Assembly: GCF_003050935.1 (NCBI RefSeq)
Contig: NZ_QAOX01000005.1
Location: 298,479 to 362,478, forward strand
Direction: 5' to 3'
Length of the DNA: 64,000 nt
DNA from: Luteibacter sp. OK325
GTDB taxonomy: Bacteria; Pseudomonadota; Gammaproteobacteria; Xanthomonadales; Rhodanobacteraceae
Position 1 is the stretch's first letter; each line of letters starts with the position of its first letter. Of the stretch, positions 8,598 to 17,755 are shown piece after piece. Made by a program: the position numbers and the translations under genes. The notes under the pieces are model-generated. The model did no database searches. It saw only the letters and a program-made list of their open reading frames with translations, and was not told the DNA's origin.

Positions 8598-10538
8598 CTA
8601 CTTGATCAGTCGTTCTTCCACCAGACTCTTCACTACCGAAGGATCGGCGAGCGTCGAGATATCACCCAGCTGGTCGGGCTGGTTCTCGGCAATCTTGCGC
8701 AGGATGCGGCGCATGATCTTGCCCGAACGTGTCTTCGGCAGGCCGGGTGCCCACTGCAGGTAATCCGGCGCGGCGATCGGACCGATCTCCTTGCGCACGC
8801 CGGCGATCAGTTCCTTGCGTAGTTCGTCGCTGCCGTTCTCGCCGGCTACCAGGGTGACATACGCATAAATGCCCTGGCCCTTGATGTCGTGGTGGCAGCC
8901 GACCACGGCGGCTTCGGCCACCTTGTGGTTGGCCACCAGCGCACTCTCCACTTCCGCGGTACCGATGCGATGGCCCGAAACGTTGATCACATCGTCCACG
9001 CGGCCGGTGATCCAGTAGTAACCGTCTTCATCGCGGCGCGCGCCGTCGCCGGTGAAGTAGTTTCCCGGATAGGTCTTGAAGTAGGTATCGACGAAGCGCT
9101 GGTGGTCGCCGTAGACCGTACGCATCTGGCCGGGCCAGGAGTCGGTGATGACCAGGTTGCCGCTGCAGGCGCTTTCCTGCGCCTTGCCGTCGGTATCGAC
9201 GATGGCCGGCTTGATGCCGAAGAACGGGAGCGTGGCCGAGCCCGGCTTCAGGTCCGTCGCGCCGGGCAGCGGCGTAATGAGGATCCCGCCGGTTTCGGTC
9301 TGCCACCAGGTGTCGACGATGGGACAACGCTCGTCGCCGACCACGCGGTAGTACCAGTTCCAGGCTTCCGGATTGATCGGCTCGCCGACCGTGCCGAGCA
9401 GGCGCAAGGATTTGCGCGAGGTTTTCTTGACCGGCTCCTCACCCTCGCGCATGAGTGCGCGGATAGCGGTCGGCGCCGTGTAGAACAAGGTGACCTGGTG
9501 CTTGTCGACCACCTGCCAGAAGCGGCTGAAGTCCGGATAGTTGGGCACGCCGTCGAACATCACCACGGTGGCACCATTGGCGAGCGGACCGTACACCACG
9601 TAGCTATGGCCGGTGATCCAGCCCACATCCGCGGTGCACCAGTACACGTCGTCCTCGCGCACGTCGAAGATCAGTTCGTGGGTCATGCTGGCATAGACGA
9701 GGTAGCCACCGCTGGTGTGCAGCACGCCCTTGGGCAGCCCTGTGGAACCGGAGGTGTACAGCGTGAACAGCGGATCTTCCGCGTTCATCGCCTCCGGCAG
9801 GCAGTCCGTGGACTGCCCTTCCATCAAGGTGTGGTACCAGCGGTCGCGCGGCGACTGCATGTTGATCGCACCGCCGGTGCGGCGGACCACGATCACCGTC
9901 TCCACGCTGTTGGTGTGCGGACGGGTGAGCGATTCGTCGACGTTCGCCTTGAGCGGAACCTTCTTGCCACCGCGGCAGCCTTCGTCCGCGGTGATGACCA
10001 GCTTGGCGCCGGAATCCGCGATGCGTCCGGCCAGGGAATCCGGCGAGAAGCCGCCGAACACGACCGAATGGATGGCGCCGATGCGCGCGCAGGCCAGCAT
10101 GGCCACGGCGGCCTCGGGGATCATCGGCAGGTAGATGATGACGCGGTCGCCCTTGGCCACGCCAAGGTTCTTCAGCGTGTTGGCGAACTTGCACACCTCG
10201 GCGTGGAGCTCGCGGTAGGTCAGGCTGCCTGATTCGTTCGGGTCGTCACCCTCGAAGATGATGGCGATCTTCTCGCCACGCTTCTCCAGGTGCCGGTCCA
10301 GGCAGTTGGCGGCCACGTTGAGGGTGCCGTCCTCGTACCACTTGATGTACAGGTCCTTGGGGTCGTACGAGACGTTCCTGATCTTCGTCGGCGGCGTTAC
10401 CCAGTCCAGCCGGCCACTCATGTCCTTCCAGAAGCCCTCGGGATCCTCGACGGACCGGGCGTACATGCGCTGGTAGTCGTCCTTGCGGATGTGCGCTTTG
10501 GCAGCAAAGGCGGGATCGACCGGGTGGATATCGGACAT
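8598..10538 (-). CDS. acs: acetyl-CoA synthetase
   Basis: The 646-residue AMP-forming enzyme activates acetate to acetyl-CoA through acetyl-AMP. The ATP-binding loop [19 protein letters not shown], the [31 protein letters not shown] hinge region and the C-terminal [11 protein letters not shown], whose lysine is the regulatory acetylation site in the family, are all present. Length matches Acs (about 650). It heads a two-gene operon with the crbR-like regulator. The divergent porin and transporter start on the other side of a 164-base intergenic region (10539-10702). Confidence 0.97.
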   Translation of the reverse strand: MSDIHPVDPAFAAKAHIRKDDYQRMYARSVEDPEGFWKDMSGRLDWVTPPTKIRNVSYDPKDLYIKWYEDGTLNVAANCLDRHLEKRGEKIAIIFEGDDPNESGSLTYRELHAEVCKFANTLKNLGVAKGDRVIIYLPMIPEAAVAMLACARIGAIHSVVFGGFSPDSLAGRIADSGAKLVITADEGCRGGKKVPLKANVDESLTRPHTNSVETVIVVRRTGGAINMQSPRDRWYHTLMEGQSTDCLPEAMNAEDPLFTLYTSGSTGLPKGVLHTSGGYLVYASMTHELIFDVREDDVYWCTADVGWITGHSYVVYGPLANGATVVMFDGVPNYPDFSRFWQVVDKHQVTLFYTAPTAIRALMREGEEPVKKTSRKSLRLLGTVGEPINPEAWNWYYRVVGDERCPIVDTWWQTETGGILITPLPGATDLKPGSATLPFFGIKPAIVDTDGKAQESACSGNLVITDSWPGQMRTVYGDHQRFVDTYFKTYPGNYFTGDGARRDEDGYYWITGRVDDVINVSGHRIGTAEVESALVANHKVAEAAVVGCHHDIKGQGIYAYVTLVAGENGSDELRKELIAGVRKEIGPIAAPDYLQWAPGLPKTRSGKIMRRILRKIAENQPDQLGDISTLADPSVVKSLVEERLIK

Positions 10539-10702
10539 GCTTTCTTCCTGCAGATAGGCGTGGGGCTATGCCCGGAAGTGTAACGTCGCGGCGCAACATA
10601 AGGCTGTGACCCTGCTACGACTTTGGTCGAGGTTCGACCTTTGGCGAATGGATGCCCGGGCTGCCGTGCCACATGCTCGGGTCGCCAATGGTTGGGGAGA
10701 CC

Positions 10703-12202
10703 ATGATGAAGACGAACCGTTCCGGTGGCCGTAAGGCCATCGCCCTGAGTGTCGCCTGCGCCTTGATGCTGCCGATGGCCGCATTACCGGACATGGCCCA
10801 CGCCCAGTCGAAAGCGAAATCCAAGAAGACCACGAGCCACGAAGCGGAACTCGAAGCCCGCGTGAACTCGCTCGAGCAGCAGCTCGCCGAGCTCAAGGCG
10901 ATGATCCAGGAGCAGAAGGCCGAGACCACGCAGGCCACGTCCACGGCCCAGGCCGCGCAGACGCAGGCCCAGGCCACCGACGAGAAGGTGACCAAGGTCG
11001 AGAAGGTCGTCGCGACCGTCCCGGCGAAACCGGCTTTTGCCAGCGGCACCGCACCCGGCGTCTCGGTCGCGCTGCACGGTTTCATCGACGTCAGCGCGTT
11101 CAGCCAGAACAGGGCCTATACGTATGGCAACGGCCAGAACGCCGAATACCCGATCCCGTCAGACGGTGCCGGCCATGCCAATGGCAAGGTCTCCGGCGTC
11201 GACGTGCGCAACACGCGCTTCTGGCTCGACTTCGCCGGTGCCAAGTTCAACGAGAACTGGAACGGCAGCGGCCGCATCGAAATGGACTTTTTCGGCGGCT
11301 TCAACGGCACCGGTGCCTACGCAGGCTCGCAGCCTGAGCAGCGTCTGCGCCAGGCGTATTTCGACATCAGCAACCCCAACTCGGGCACGACGATCCGCGT
11401 GGGCCAGATGTGGGACCTCATGTTCCCGCTGGATTACATCCCGCAATCGCTCTCGCATATCGCCTTCCCGCTTGGCTACGGCAGTGGCGTCATCGGCTGG
11501 CGTTTCCCGGGCGCGATCTTCATGCAGGACCTCAACCATGGCGCCGAAGGCACCAAGTGGCGGCTGGATGTCGCGGCACTTCAAGGCACATGGAACGGCC
11601 GAGCCGGCGGCACCGATACGAACAACTTCCTCACCCAGGGTAACGCCGGCTTCAGGCCGCAGTTCGAAGCACGCCTCACAGCGAAGGGTGGCAACTGGGC
11701 CGCGTTCCTTGCCGGTCACTACAGCAAGATCGACCTGAGCGGCGTCGAGGGCACTACCCCGACCCCGATCAAGAAGAACCTCTCGAGCACGGCCGTCGAG
11801 CTCGGCGGCATGTGGACGCCCGGTCAGTTCATCCTCAAGTCCGCGGTGTATTCCGGAAACGCTATCGGCGAGATTTTCGGCAACCTCTCGCAGTTCGGCG
11901 ACATCAAGGAGAAGGGCGGCTATCTGCAGGCGGGTTACAAGTTCGACACGCACTGGACGCTGTATGGCTTCGCGTCGGTCAGCAAGCCCGATACGGACGA
12001 CGTGCTGCGCTGGCGTGCCGCCAACACCGTCGGCCTGCTTAAGAACCGGCAGACGGCGGGCAGCCTGCAATACACGACGGGTCCCTTCGACTTCAGCCTG
12101 GAGTTGATCCACTCCAACCTCGATTCGACCACCGTCAACGGCCTCGGCCGCGAGAAGACCTCGGGTAACGAACTCACCCTCAACGGTATGTACCGGTTCT
12201 GA
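10703..12202 (+). CDS. DcaP-like trimeric outer-membrane porin
   Basis: I start this protein at the ATG at 10703, preceded by GGGGAG, rather than at a frame-compatible ATG 51 bases upstream, because it then begins with a good signal peptide (cut after MAHA, about residue 33). The mature protein has an N-terminal coiled coil (EAELEARVNSLEQQLAELKAMIQEQKAE), a short linker, and then an aromatic-rich beta-barrel ending NGMYRF with a terminal phenylalanine. This is the DcaP layout, and DcaP porins pass small carboxylates. The next gene, a carboxylate-type transporter, follows within 12 bases, so uptake of an acetate-like substrate is likely but inferred. Confidence 0.85.
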   Translation: MMKTNRSGGRKAIALSVACALMLPMAALPDMAHAQSKAKSKKTTSHEAELEARVNSLEQQLAELKAMIQEQKAETTQATSTAQAAQTQAQATDEKVTKVEKVVATVPAKPAFASGTAPGVSVALHGFIDVSAFSQNRAYTYGNGQNAEYPIPSDGAGHANGKVSGVDVRNTRFWLDFAGAKFNENWNGSGRIEMDFFGGFNGTGAYAGSQPEQRLRQAYFDISNPNSGTTIRVGQMWDLMFPLDYIPQSLSHIAFPLGYGSGVIGWRFPGAIFMQDLNHGAEGTKWRLDVAALQGTWNGRAGGTDTNNFLTQGNAGFRPQFEARLTAKGGNWAAFLAGHYSKIDLSGVEGTTPTPIKKNLSSTAVELGGMWTPGQFILKSAVYSGNAIGEIFGNLSQFGDIKEKGGYLQAGYKFDTHWTLYGFASVSKPDTDDVLRWRAANTVGLLKNRQTAGSLQYTTGPFDFSLELIHSNLDSTTVNGLGREKTSGNELTLNGMYRF

Positions 12203-12214
12203 TTGGAGAGCACC

Positions 12215-13879
12215 ATGGCGACTACTGCTAGCGGCCTTCGCGCCGACGGCACCATCGGAACCAGCCACAGGCGCGTGATTCTCGCGTCCAGCGTTGGCAC
12301 GGTTTTCGAATGGTACGACTTCTACCTTTACGGCTCGCTTGCCGCGATCATCGGCAAGCAGTTCTTCACCGGCCTGAACGAGACCAGCCAGTTCATCTTC
12401 GCCTTGCTCGCCTTCGCCGCCGGCTTTGCCGTGCGTCCGTTCGGTGCCATCGTGTTCGGACGCCTGGGCGATTTGATCGGCCGCAAGTACACGTTCCTGA
12501 TCACCATCATCATCATGGGTACCTCGACCTTCCTGGTCGGCGTGCTACCCGGGTATTCGACGATGGGTGTGCTCGCGCCGGTGTTATTGATCGCGCTTCG
12601 CCTGCTGCAAGGCCTCGCGCTCGGTGGCGAGTACGGCGGTGCGGCTACGTATGTCGCTGAGCACGCACCTGCCGGAAAGCGCGGGCTGTATACGAGCTTC
12701 ATCCAGATCACGGCCACCTTCGGCCTGTTCCTCTCGCTGCTGGTCATCCTCGGCACACGTCTTGGCCTGGGCACTGAAAGCTTTGAAGCCTGGGGCTGGC
12801 GTATCCCGTTCCTGCTCTCCGCGATCCTGGTCGGCGTATCGGTGTACATCCGCATGCAGTTGCAGGAGTCGCCGCTGTTCAAGCAGATGAAGGCCGAGGG
12901 TAAACAGTCCAAGGCACCGCTGACCGAAGCCTTCGGTCAGTGGAAGAACCTGCGCCTGGTGATCCTCGCGCTACTCGGCGCCACGGCTGGTCAGGCGGTG
13001 GTCTGGTACACCGGACAGTTCTACTCGCTGTACTTCCTGACCCAGAGCCTGAAGATCGACGGCACGACGGCGAATCTGCTGATCGCCGCCGCGCTTCTCA
13101 TCGGTACACCGTTCTTCGTGTTCTTCGGTTGGTTGTCGGACAAGGTGGGACGCAAGCCCGTCGTGCTTGCCGGTTGTCTTCTCGCCGCACTGACCTTGTT
13201 CCCGATCTTCAAGGGACTCACGCACTTCGGTAACCCGGCCATCGAAGCCGCGGCCGCGACGGCACCGGTAGTGGTCACGGCCGATCCGAACGCCTGCTCG
13301 TTCCAGTTCGATCCGGTCGGCAAGAAAACCTTCACTAGCTCGTGCGACGTCGCCAAGAGCGTGCTGGCGAAGAAGGGCGTTCCGTATACCAACGCGGCGG
13401 CACCTGCCGGCACGCTGGCGACAGTGAAGATCGGCGACGAGGTGATCGAGTCGTTCGAAGGCGCCGGGCTGGCAAAAGCGGACTTCACGGCGAAGAGCAA
13501 GGACTTCACCGGCAAGGTCACGGCGCAGGTAAAGACCGCGGGCTATCCGGAGAAAGCCGACCCGACCCAGTCCAACTACCCGATGCTCATCGTGTTGCTC
13601 GCCATCCTCGTGCTCTACGTGACCATGGTGTACGGACCGATCGCCGCCTGGCTGGTCGAGATGTTCCCGACGCGCATCCGCTACACATCGATGAGCTTGC
13701 CGTATCACATCGGCAACGGCTGGTTCGGTGGCTTCGTACCGACCATCGGCTTCATGCTGGTCGCGTGGAAGGGCGACATCTACTACGGCCTCTGGTATCC
13801 GGTGGTCGTGGCGCTGATGACCGTGGTGATCGGTTTGTTCTTCGTCCGCGAAACGAAGGATGTGCCGCTGGATCATTGA
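12215..13879 (+). CDS. MHS-family MFS transporter with an inserted periplasmic domain
   Basis: The ATG at 12215 has GGAGAG at the right distance and gives 554 residues. N-terminal FEWYDFYLYGSLAAIIGKQFF and GRLGDLIGRKYTF are signatures of the metabolite:H+ symporter branch (KgtP, ProP, ShiA). Twelve helices can be placed. About 115 soluble residues (roughly 335-450, two cysteines) interrupt the loop after helix 9, predicted to face the periplasm, making it longer than the common 430-500 residue members. It directly follows the porin gene and lies beside acs/crbSR, so acetate or a related short carboxylate is the probable substrate. No residue proves the substrate. Confidence 0.88.
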   Translation: MATTASGLRADGTIGTSHRRVILASSVGTVFEWYDFYLYGSLAAIIGKQFFTGLNETSQFIFALLAFAAGFAVRPFGAIVFGRLGDLIGRKYTFLITIIIMGTSTFLVGVLPGYSTMGVLAPVLLIALRLLQGLALGGEYGGAATYVAEHAPAGKRGLYTSFIQITATFGLFLSLLVILGTRLGLGTESFEAWGWRIPFLLSAILVGVSVYIRMQLQESPLFKQMKAEGKQSKAPLTEAFGQWKNLRLVILALLGATAGQAVVWYTGQFYSLYFLTQSLKIDGTTANLLIAAALLIGTPFFVFFGWLSDKVGRKPVVLAGCLLAALTLFPIFKGLTHFGNPAIEAAAATAPVVVTADPNACSFQFDPVGKKTFTSSCDVAKSVLAKKGVPYTNAAAPAGTLATVKIGDEVIESFEGAGLAKADFTAKSKDFTGKVTAQVKTAGYPEKADPTQSNYPMLIVLLAILVLYVTMVYGPIAAWLVEMFPTRIRYTSMSLPYHIGNGWFGGFVPTIGFMLVAWKGDIYYGLWYPVVVALMTVVIGLFFVRETKDVPLDH

Positions 13880-13905
13880 TCAGCCGGTTGCATGGGTTGT
13901 TCTAT

Positions 13906-13986
13906 GTGGGAGCCGATTCATCGGCGAATGGGTGCTCGCGGCAGCCTTACCCGCTGCCGCGGGATCGCCGCTGAAGCGGCTCCTAC
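13906..13986. repeat. inverted REP-like pair between the transporter gene and mug
   Basis: A right-pointing copy (13906-13928, ATTCAT arm type) faces a left-pointing copy (13964-13986, CTTCAG arm type). The two halves flank a further short inverted segment (GCGGCAG...CTGCCGC). The pair lies at the end of mug on the minus strand and supplies its C-terminal codons. Confidence 0.85.
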
Positions 13987-14493
13987 AGGGACTGTAGCGA
14001 GGTGGAGTTCGCGGTAGGCCTCGACGAGGCGGTCGAGCGCGAACGCGCGGTTCCTTCCGCTGGGATTGGGCAGTACCCAGACCGTGGAACCCTGCAACGC
14101 CACCGGTTGACGGCCCCAGGGAACCTCGCGCGTCTCCGTGAGGGCGGCATAAGCCGCCTTGCCCAGGAACGCCACGAACTGCGGCGCGTAAGTCGCGATT
14201 TTTCGTTCGAACCCGAAAGCTGCATCCACGAAGTCCTGCTTCGACAGCTGGTCGGCCGCGGCGGTCGGCCGGGGGACCACGGTCGTGAGCCCGCAGCCAT
14301 ACTCGAGGATTCGATGATCCTCTTTCGGTGAGAGTTCTTCAGGCGTGAACCCGGCAAGGTGGATCACGCGCCAGAAGCGGTTCGCACGACCTTCGAAGTG
14401 ATGCCCTGTGGCCGCCGCCGCCATGCCGGGATTGATCCCGCAGAACAGCACGGACAGCTGCCCGCCGACGATGTCGGGCAGCCCATCGCTCAT
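13918..14493 (-). CDS. mug: G/U mismatch-specific uracil-DNA glycosylase
   Basis: The protein removes uracil or modified bases mispaired with guanine. LFCGINPGMAAAATGHHFEGRANRFW holds the Mug active-site motif GINPG, and VLPNPSGRNRAF holds the second family motif (NPS). The 191-residue length exceeds E. coli Mug (about 168). The surplus is the tail PVGAASAAIPRQRVRLPRAPIRR, encoded by REP sequence, so the functional protein probably ends before it. The stop overlaps the start region of the neighbouring TetR gene by a few bases on the same strand (14490-14493 shared). Confidence 0.9.
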   Translation of the reverse strand: MSDGLPDIVGGQLSVLFCGINPGMAAAATGHHFEGRANRFWRVIHLAGFTPEELSPKEDHRILEYGCGLTTVVPRPTAAADQLSKQDFVDAAFGFERKIATYAPQFVAFLGKAAYAALTETREVPWGRQPVALQGSTVWVLPNPSGRNRAFALDRLVEAYRELHLATVPVGAASAAIPRQRVRLPRAPIRR

Positions 14494-15101
14494 CCGGTAA
14501 TCACGCCTACCGCCTTCTGCGCGAGCTTCCTGAGTTCGGCGCGGGATGCACCCGCGCGGGCGCGGATGGCGATGGTGTGCATCGTCGCGGAGACGAGCAT
14601 CGCGAGGGCCTCCGGATCGGCGTCCTTCTTCAGTTCGCCGGCGTCGCGCGCCTCGCGCAGCCGTGTTTCGAAATCCGCGTCGAGCTTGCGAAAGCCACCT
14701 GTGACTACATCCTGGATCTCCGGATCGCCCAGGGCTTCGGTAATCGCCGTGCCGACGACGAAGCAGCCGCGGACGTGCTCGTCGCCGGAGAAGTAGATGT
14801 CCAGCGCCGAGTCGTACACCCGCATCAACACCTCGGGGAGCGTGCCGGGGCTCGCCAGCGCGACCTTCATCACGGCGAACTTGAGACCCCAGTAATCGGC
14901 CAGCGCGCGAAGGTAAATCGTGTGCTTGTCGCCGAAGGCGGCGCGCAGGCTGGGGCGGTTCATCCCGGTCGCGGCGGAGAGGTCGTCGAGCGAGGTCCCG
15001 GAATAACCGGCTTTCCAGAAGGCGTCCGCCGCCTGGCGCAGGGCCACCTCTGGCTCATAGGCGCGAGGCCGCCCGCGGGGTCGTTTCTCGATCTTATCCA
15101 T
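14490..15101 (-). CDS. TetR-family transcriptional regulator of the efflux operon
   Basis: This regulator has an N-terminal helix-turn-helix (RGRPRAYEPEVALRQAADAFWKAG...GTSLDDLSAATGMNRPSLRAAFGDK, about residues 8-60) and a helical ligand-binding part. It is divergent from the efflux operon and therefore the likely local repressor. Two ATGs are possible. I choose 15101 (203 residues), because GGTGG stands seven bases before it and because a candidate operator covers the upstream ATG at 15119 (209 residues). Palindromic candidate sites are given separately. Confidence 0.88.
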   Translation of the reverse strand: MDKIEKRPRGRPRAYEPEVALRQAADAFWKAGYSGTSLDDLSAATGMNRPSLRAAFGDKHTIYLRALADYWGLKFAVMKVALASPGTLPEVLMRVYDSALDIYFSGDEHVRGCFVVGTAITEALGDPEIQDVVTGGFRKLDADFETRLREARDAGELKKDADPEALAMLVSATMHTIAIRARAGASRAELRKLAQKAVGVITG

Positions 15102-15103
15102 TT

Positions 15104-15121
15104 TTGTACCACCATGCATAA
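15104..15121. promoter_or_regulatory. candidate TetR operator, regulator-proximal
   Basis: TTGTAC-N6-GCATAA overlaps the upstream possible start codon of the TetR gene. Its left half is identical to one half of the better dyad at 15153-15170. Placement fits autorepression, but the right half is weak. Confidence 0.35.
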
Positions 15122-15152
15122 AAACCCTTGAAGTCGGGCCTGCCCAAACATA

Positions 15153-15170
15153 TTATACGAACCGGTACAA
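15153..15170. promoter_or_regulatory. candidate TetR operator in the divergent intergenic region
   Basis: TTATAC-N6-GTACAA is an imperfect 18-base dyad (11 of 12 arm positions symmetric) 36 bases before the membrane-fusion gene. Its spacing and position suit a TetR dimer blocking the efflux promoter. Confidence 0.5.
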
Positions 15171-15206
15171 AATTCAATCCACTGACATCACCGGTAGTCG
15201 CATCGT

Positions 15207-16247
15207 ATGAACAGCAAGCTGCGCTGGTCTCTCATGGCCGCTCTCCCCCTCCTGATGATCGGCGTGGGCGGCGCGCGGTTCCTCAGCGGACAGGGCGAGG
15301 TCGAGACGGACGACGCCTTCGTTCGTTCAGCGAAGGATTCCATCAACGCCCGGGTTTCCGGCCAGGTGGTGGATATCGCCGTCCACGACAACCAGCGCGT
15401 CCATAAGGGCCAGCTGCTGTTCCGCGTCGACCCGCAGCCCTATCGGATCGCCGTCGAACAAGCCGAAGCCCGTCTTGGCACCGCCCGGCTCCAGGTCGAG
15501 GCGCTCAAGGCGACGTATCGCCAACAACTGGCGGAACTGCAGTCGGCGAAAGACTCCGCCGACTTCGACGGCAAGGAATTCGAGCGCAAGAAGGCGCTCC
15601 TTGCCTCCGACTTCGCCTCGCGCGCGTCCTTTGAACGGGCGGACACCGATGTCAGGGTTGCGCGGCAGCACATCGCCTCGGCCCAACAGGCGGTTTCCAA
15701 CTCCGTCGCCGGGCTCAATGGCGACCCCGATATCGACGTCAACAAGCACCCGACCGTGCTCGAAGCCAGGGCGCAGCTCGATCGCGCCAGGCTCGACCTC
15801 TCCTATGCGGACGTCGTCGCGCCCGACGATGGCATCGTCACTCGCGTCGACGACCTTCAGGTGGGCGACTTCGTCAGCGGCGGTACGACGGTGTTCTCGA
15901 TGATGTCGACTCGCGATGTCTGGATCGAAGCCAACTTCCGCGAAACCGGGCTGACTCACATGCGCGCCGGGCAGGTAGCTACCGTCGAGGTGGACGCGTA
16001 TCCGGGGCATGCCTTCAAGGCGCATGTGGTCAGCATGAGTCCGGGCACGGGCTCGGAGTTCGCCGTGTTGCCACCTGAGAACGCCACGGGTAACTGGGTC
16101 AAGGTGGTCCAGCGCCTGCCGGTGCGCCTCGAGCTCGACGCGATCGACCCGAAGTGGCCGCTCTACTCCGGCATCAGCGTCACCGCGCTGGTGGACACGC
16201 GTAGCGCGACGAACAAGGAGTTGTCCACGACAGGCGTCTCGCAGTGA
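15207..16247 (+). CDS. HlyD/EmrA-type membrane fusion protein
   Basis: The 346-residue periplasmic adaptor of a tripartite pump has one N-terminal anchor (about residues 8-28). A biotinyl-lipoyl-like segment follows (EVETDDAFVRS...INARVSGQVVDIAVHDNQRVHKGQLLFRVD), then a helical hairpin with QAEARLGTARLQVEALKATYRQQL, then a beta-barrel part with VVAPDDGIVTRVDDLQVGDFV. The EmrA-type TDDA signature is clear. It shares a GTGA overlap with the MFS pump gene downstream, and the outer-membrane factor follows, so a complete EmrAB-TolC-like exporter is encoded. Confidence 0.92.
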   Translation: MNSKLRWSLMAALPLLMIGVGGARFLSGQGEVETDDAFVRSAKDSINARVSGQVVDIAVHDNQRVHKGQLLFRVDPQPYRIAVEQAEARLGTARLQVEALKATYRQQLAELQSAKDSADFDGKEFERKKALLASDFASRASFERADTDVRVARQHIASAQQAVSNSVAGLNGDPDIDVNKHPTVLEARAQLDRARLDLSYADVVAPDDGIVTRVDDLQVGDFVSGGTTVFSMMSTRDVWIEANFRETGLTHMRAGQVATVEVDAYPGHAFKAHVVSMSPGTGSEFAVLPPENATGNWVKVVQRLPVRLELDAIDPKWPLYSGISVTALVDTRSATNKELSTTGVSQ

Positions 16248-17740
16248 ACGCGGTGGTTGCTCCTCACAGCACACCGGGTGCACACCGCGTACTCATCGGT
16301 GCCGGACTCATCGCCACCTTCATGTCGGCGGTGAACATCTCCATCCCGAATGCCGCCCTGTTGCATATCCAGGGCGGGCTATCCATGTCGGATGACGAGG
16401 TCGGCTGGATCTTCTCCTCGTACATCGCGGCGAGTGCGATCGTCATGCCGATGACGCACTGGCTGGCGGGCCGGTTCGGCCGGAAGACGATCTTCCAGCT
16501 TTCGATGGCGTTGTTCACGCTGGCGCTGGTGCTCGTGACCCTCGCGACGACGCCTCTGCAGTTCGTGTCCGCGCGCATTCTTCAGGGTGCTGCCAGCGCG
16601 ACGCTGGCGCCGCTGTCGATGGCGATCCTGCTCGACGAGCTGCCGCCGCTGCGGCATGGGCACATTGGCATTGTGTGGGCGGTGACGGCCTTGCTCGGCA
16701 TCCTGAGCGGCCCGGCGATCGGCGGATACCTGAGCGAATACTACGGCTGGCACTCCATTTTCTACGTGAGCCTGCCTGTGGCCGTCCTGATCTTCGTGGC
16801 CATGGCGTTGTTCCTTCGCGAGAAGAAGGCGCCGAGCAGCCCGCCTTTCGACTTCTTCGGGTTCGCCACGTTCACCCTTGGCGTAGCGGGGCTGCAGATG
16901 TTCCTGGATCGCGGCGAACGCCTCGAGTGGTTTGCGTCGACAGAGATCCGGGTCGAAGCCGTCGTTGCCGCAATCGGTTTCTATCTTTACACCGTGCACG
17001 TGATGACCAAAGAGGAGCACTTCCTCAACCGGGCCATGTTCAAGGACCGTAACTTCACGGTCTCCGCAGCGATGTACTTCGTGTTTGGCTTCGTGCTGCT
17101 ACCGACGCTGGCGCTTACATCGCCGATGCTGGAAGAGTTGCTGGGCTATCCCGCCGACACCGCGGGTTACGTCGCGATTCCGCGAGGTGCCGCGCTGATC
17201 GGGGCATTGCTGCTGACCTGGCGCACACCGAAGCACCTCGACAACCGCCTGATCATCGTCGCCGGCATGGCGCTGGTGGTTTACGGGAACTGGCGGATGC
17301 TCGGCTACTCGCCGTTGATGGATCGTTGGCCCGTGGTGATTGCCGGCGCGTTGCAGGGTGCCGGCCTTGGTGTCCTCATGCCTGCGCTGACCCGCGCCGC
17401 CTTCAGCACGCTCAGCCCCACGCTTCGCTCGCAAGGTACGGCGTTCTTCAACCTGGCGCGTCTCTACGGAAGCACGATCGGCATCTCCATCGTGCAGATC
17501 TACTTCTACAACAACACGCAGGCCATGCATCTCGCGCTCGCAAAGCATGTGAGGCCGTATGGTGCCGTCGCCCAGGCGACGGGTGATCTCTCCGGCGCGC
17601 ACCTCGCCTTGATCAACGAACTCGTGACCGGCCAGGCAGCGATGGTCGCCGTGATCGGCCAGTTCAAGCTGCTGATGATCGCGATGCTCGTCGTGAGCCC
17701 ACTCGTTCTCTTCCTTCGCAAACCGCGCCCGGTCAACTGA
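16244..17740 (+). CDS. EmrB/QacA-type MFS drug efflux pump (DHA2, 14 helices)
   Basis: The 498-residue inner-membrane pump of the tripartite system starts at a GTG that overlaps the adaptor's stop by four bases. Family features include the first helix motif NISIPNAALLHIQGGL, the WIFSSYIAASAIVMPMTHWLAGRFGRK loop and LLGILSGPAIGGYLSEYYGWHSIFYVSLPVAV, which is the DHA2 motif C region. Around 14 hydrophobic segments can be placed. Substrates are likely hydrophobic toxic compounds; nothing in the sequence narrows this further. Confidence 0.92.
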   Translation: MNAVVAPHSTPGAHRVLIGAGLIATFMSAVNISIPNAALLHIQGGLSMSDDEVGWIFSSYIAASAIVMPMTHWLAGRFGRKTIFQLSMALFTLALVLVTLATTPLQFVSARILQGAASATLAPLSMAILLDELPPLRHGHIGIVWAVTALLGILSGPAIGGYLSEYYGWHSIFYVSLPVAVLIFVAMALFLREKKAPSSPPFDFFGFATFTLGVAGLQMFLDRGERLEWFASTEIRVEAVVAAIGFYLYTVHVMTKEEHFLNRAMFKDRNFTVSAAMYFVFGFVLLPTLALTSPMLEELLGYPADTAGYVAIPRGAALIGALLLTWRTPKHLDNRLIIVAGMALVVYGNWRMLGYSPLMDRWPVVIAGALQGAGLGVLMPALTRAAFSTLSPTLRSQGTAFFNLARLYGSTIGISIVQIYFYNNTQAMHLALAKHVRPYGAVAQATGDLSGAHLALINELVTGQAAMVAVIGQFKLLMIAMLVVSPLVLFLRKPRPVN

Positions 17741-17755
17741 CTCTCGGAGTCGCCC

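Noticed and set aside
12203..12214. TTG at 12203 as the MHS transporter start
   Set aside because: It overlaps the porin stop and has no ribosome-binding site, whereas GGAGAG precedes the ATG at 12215.
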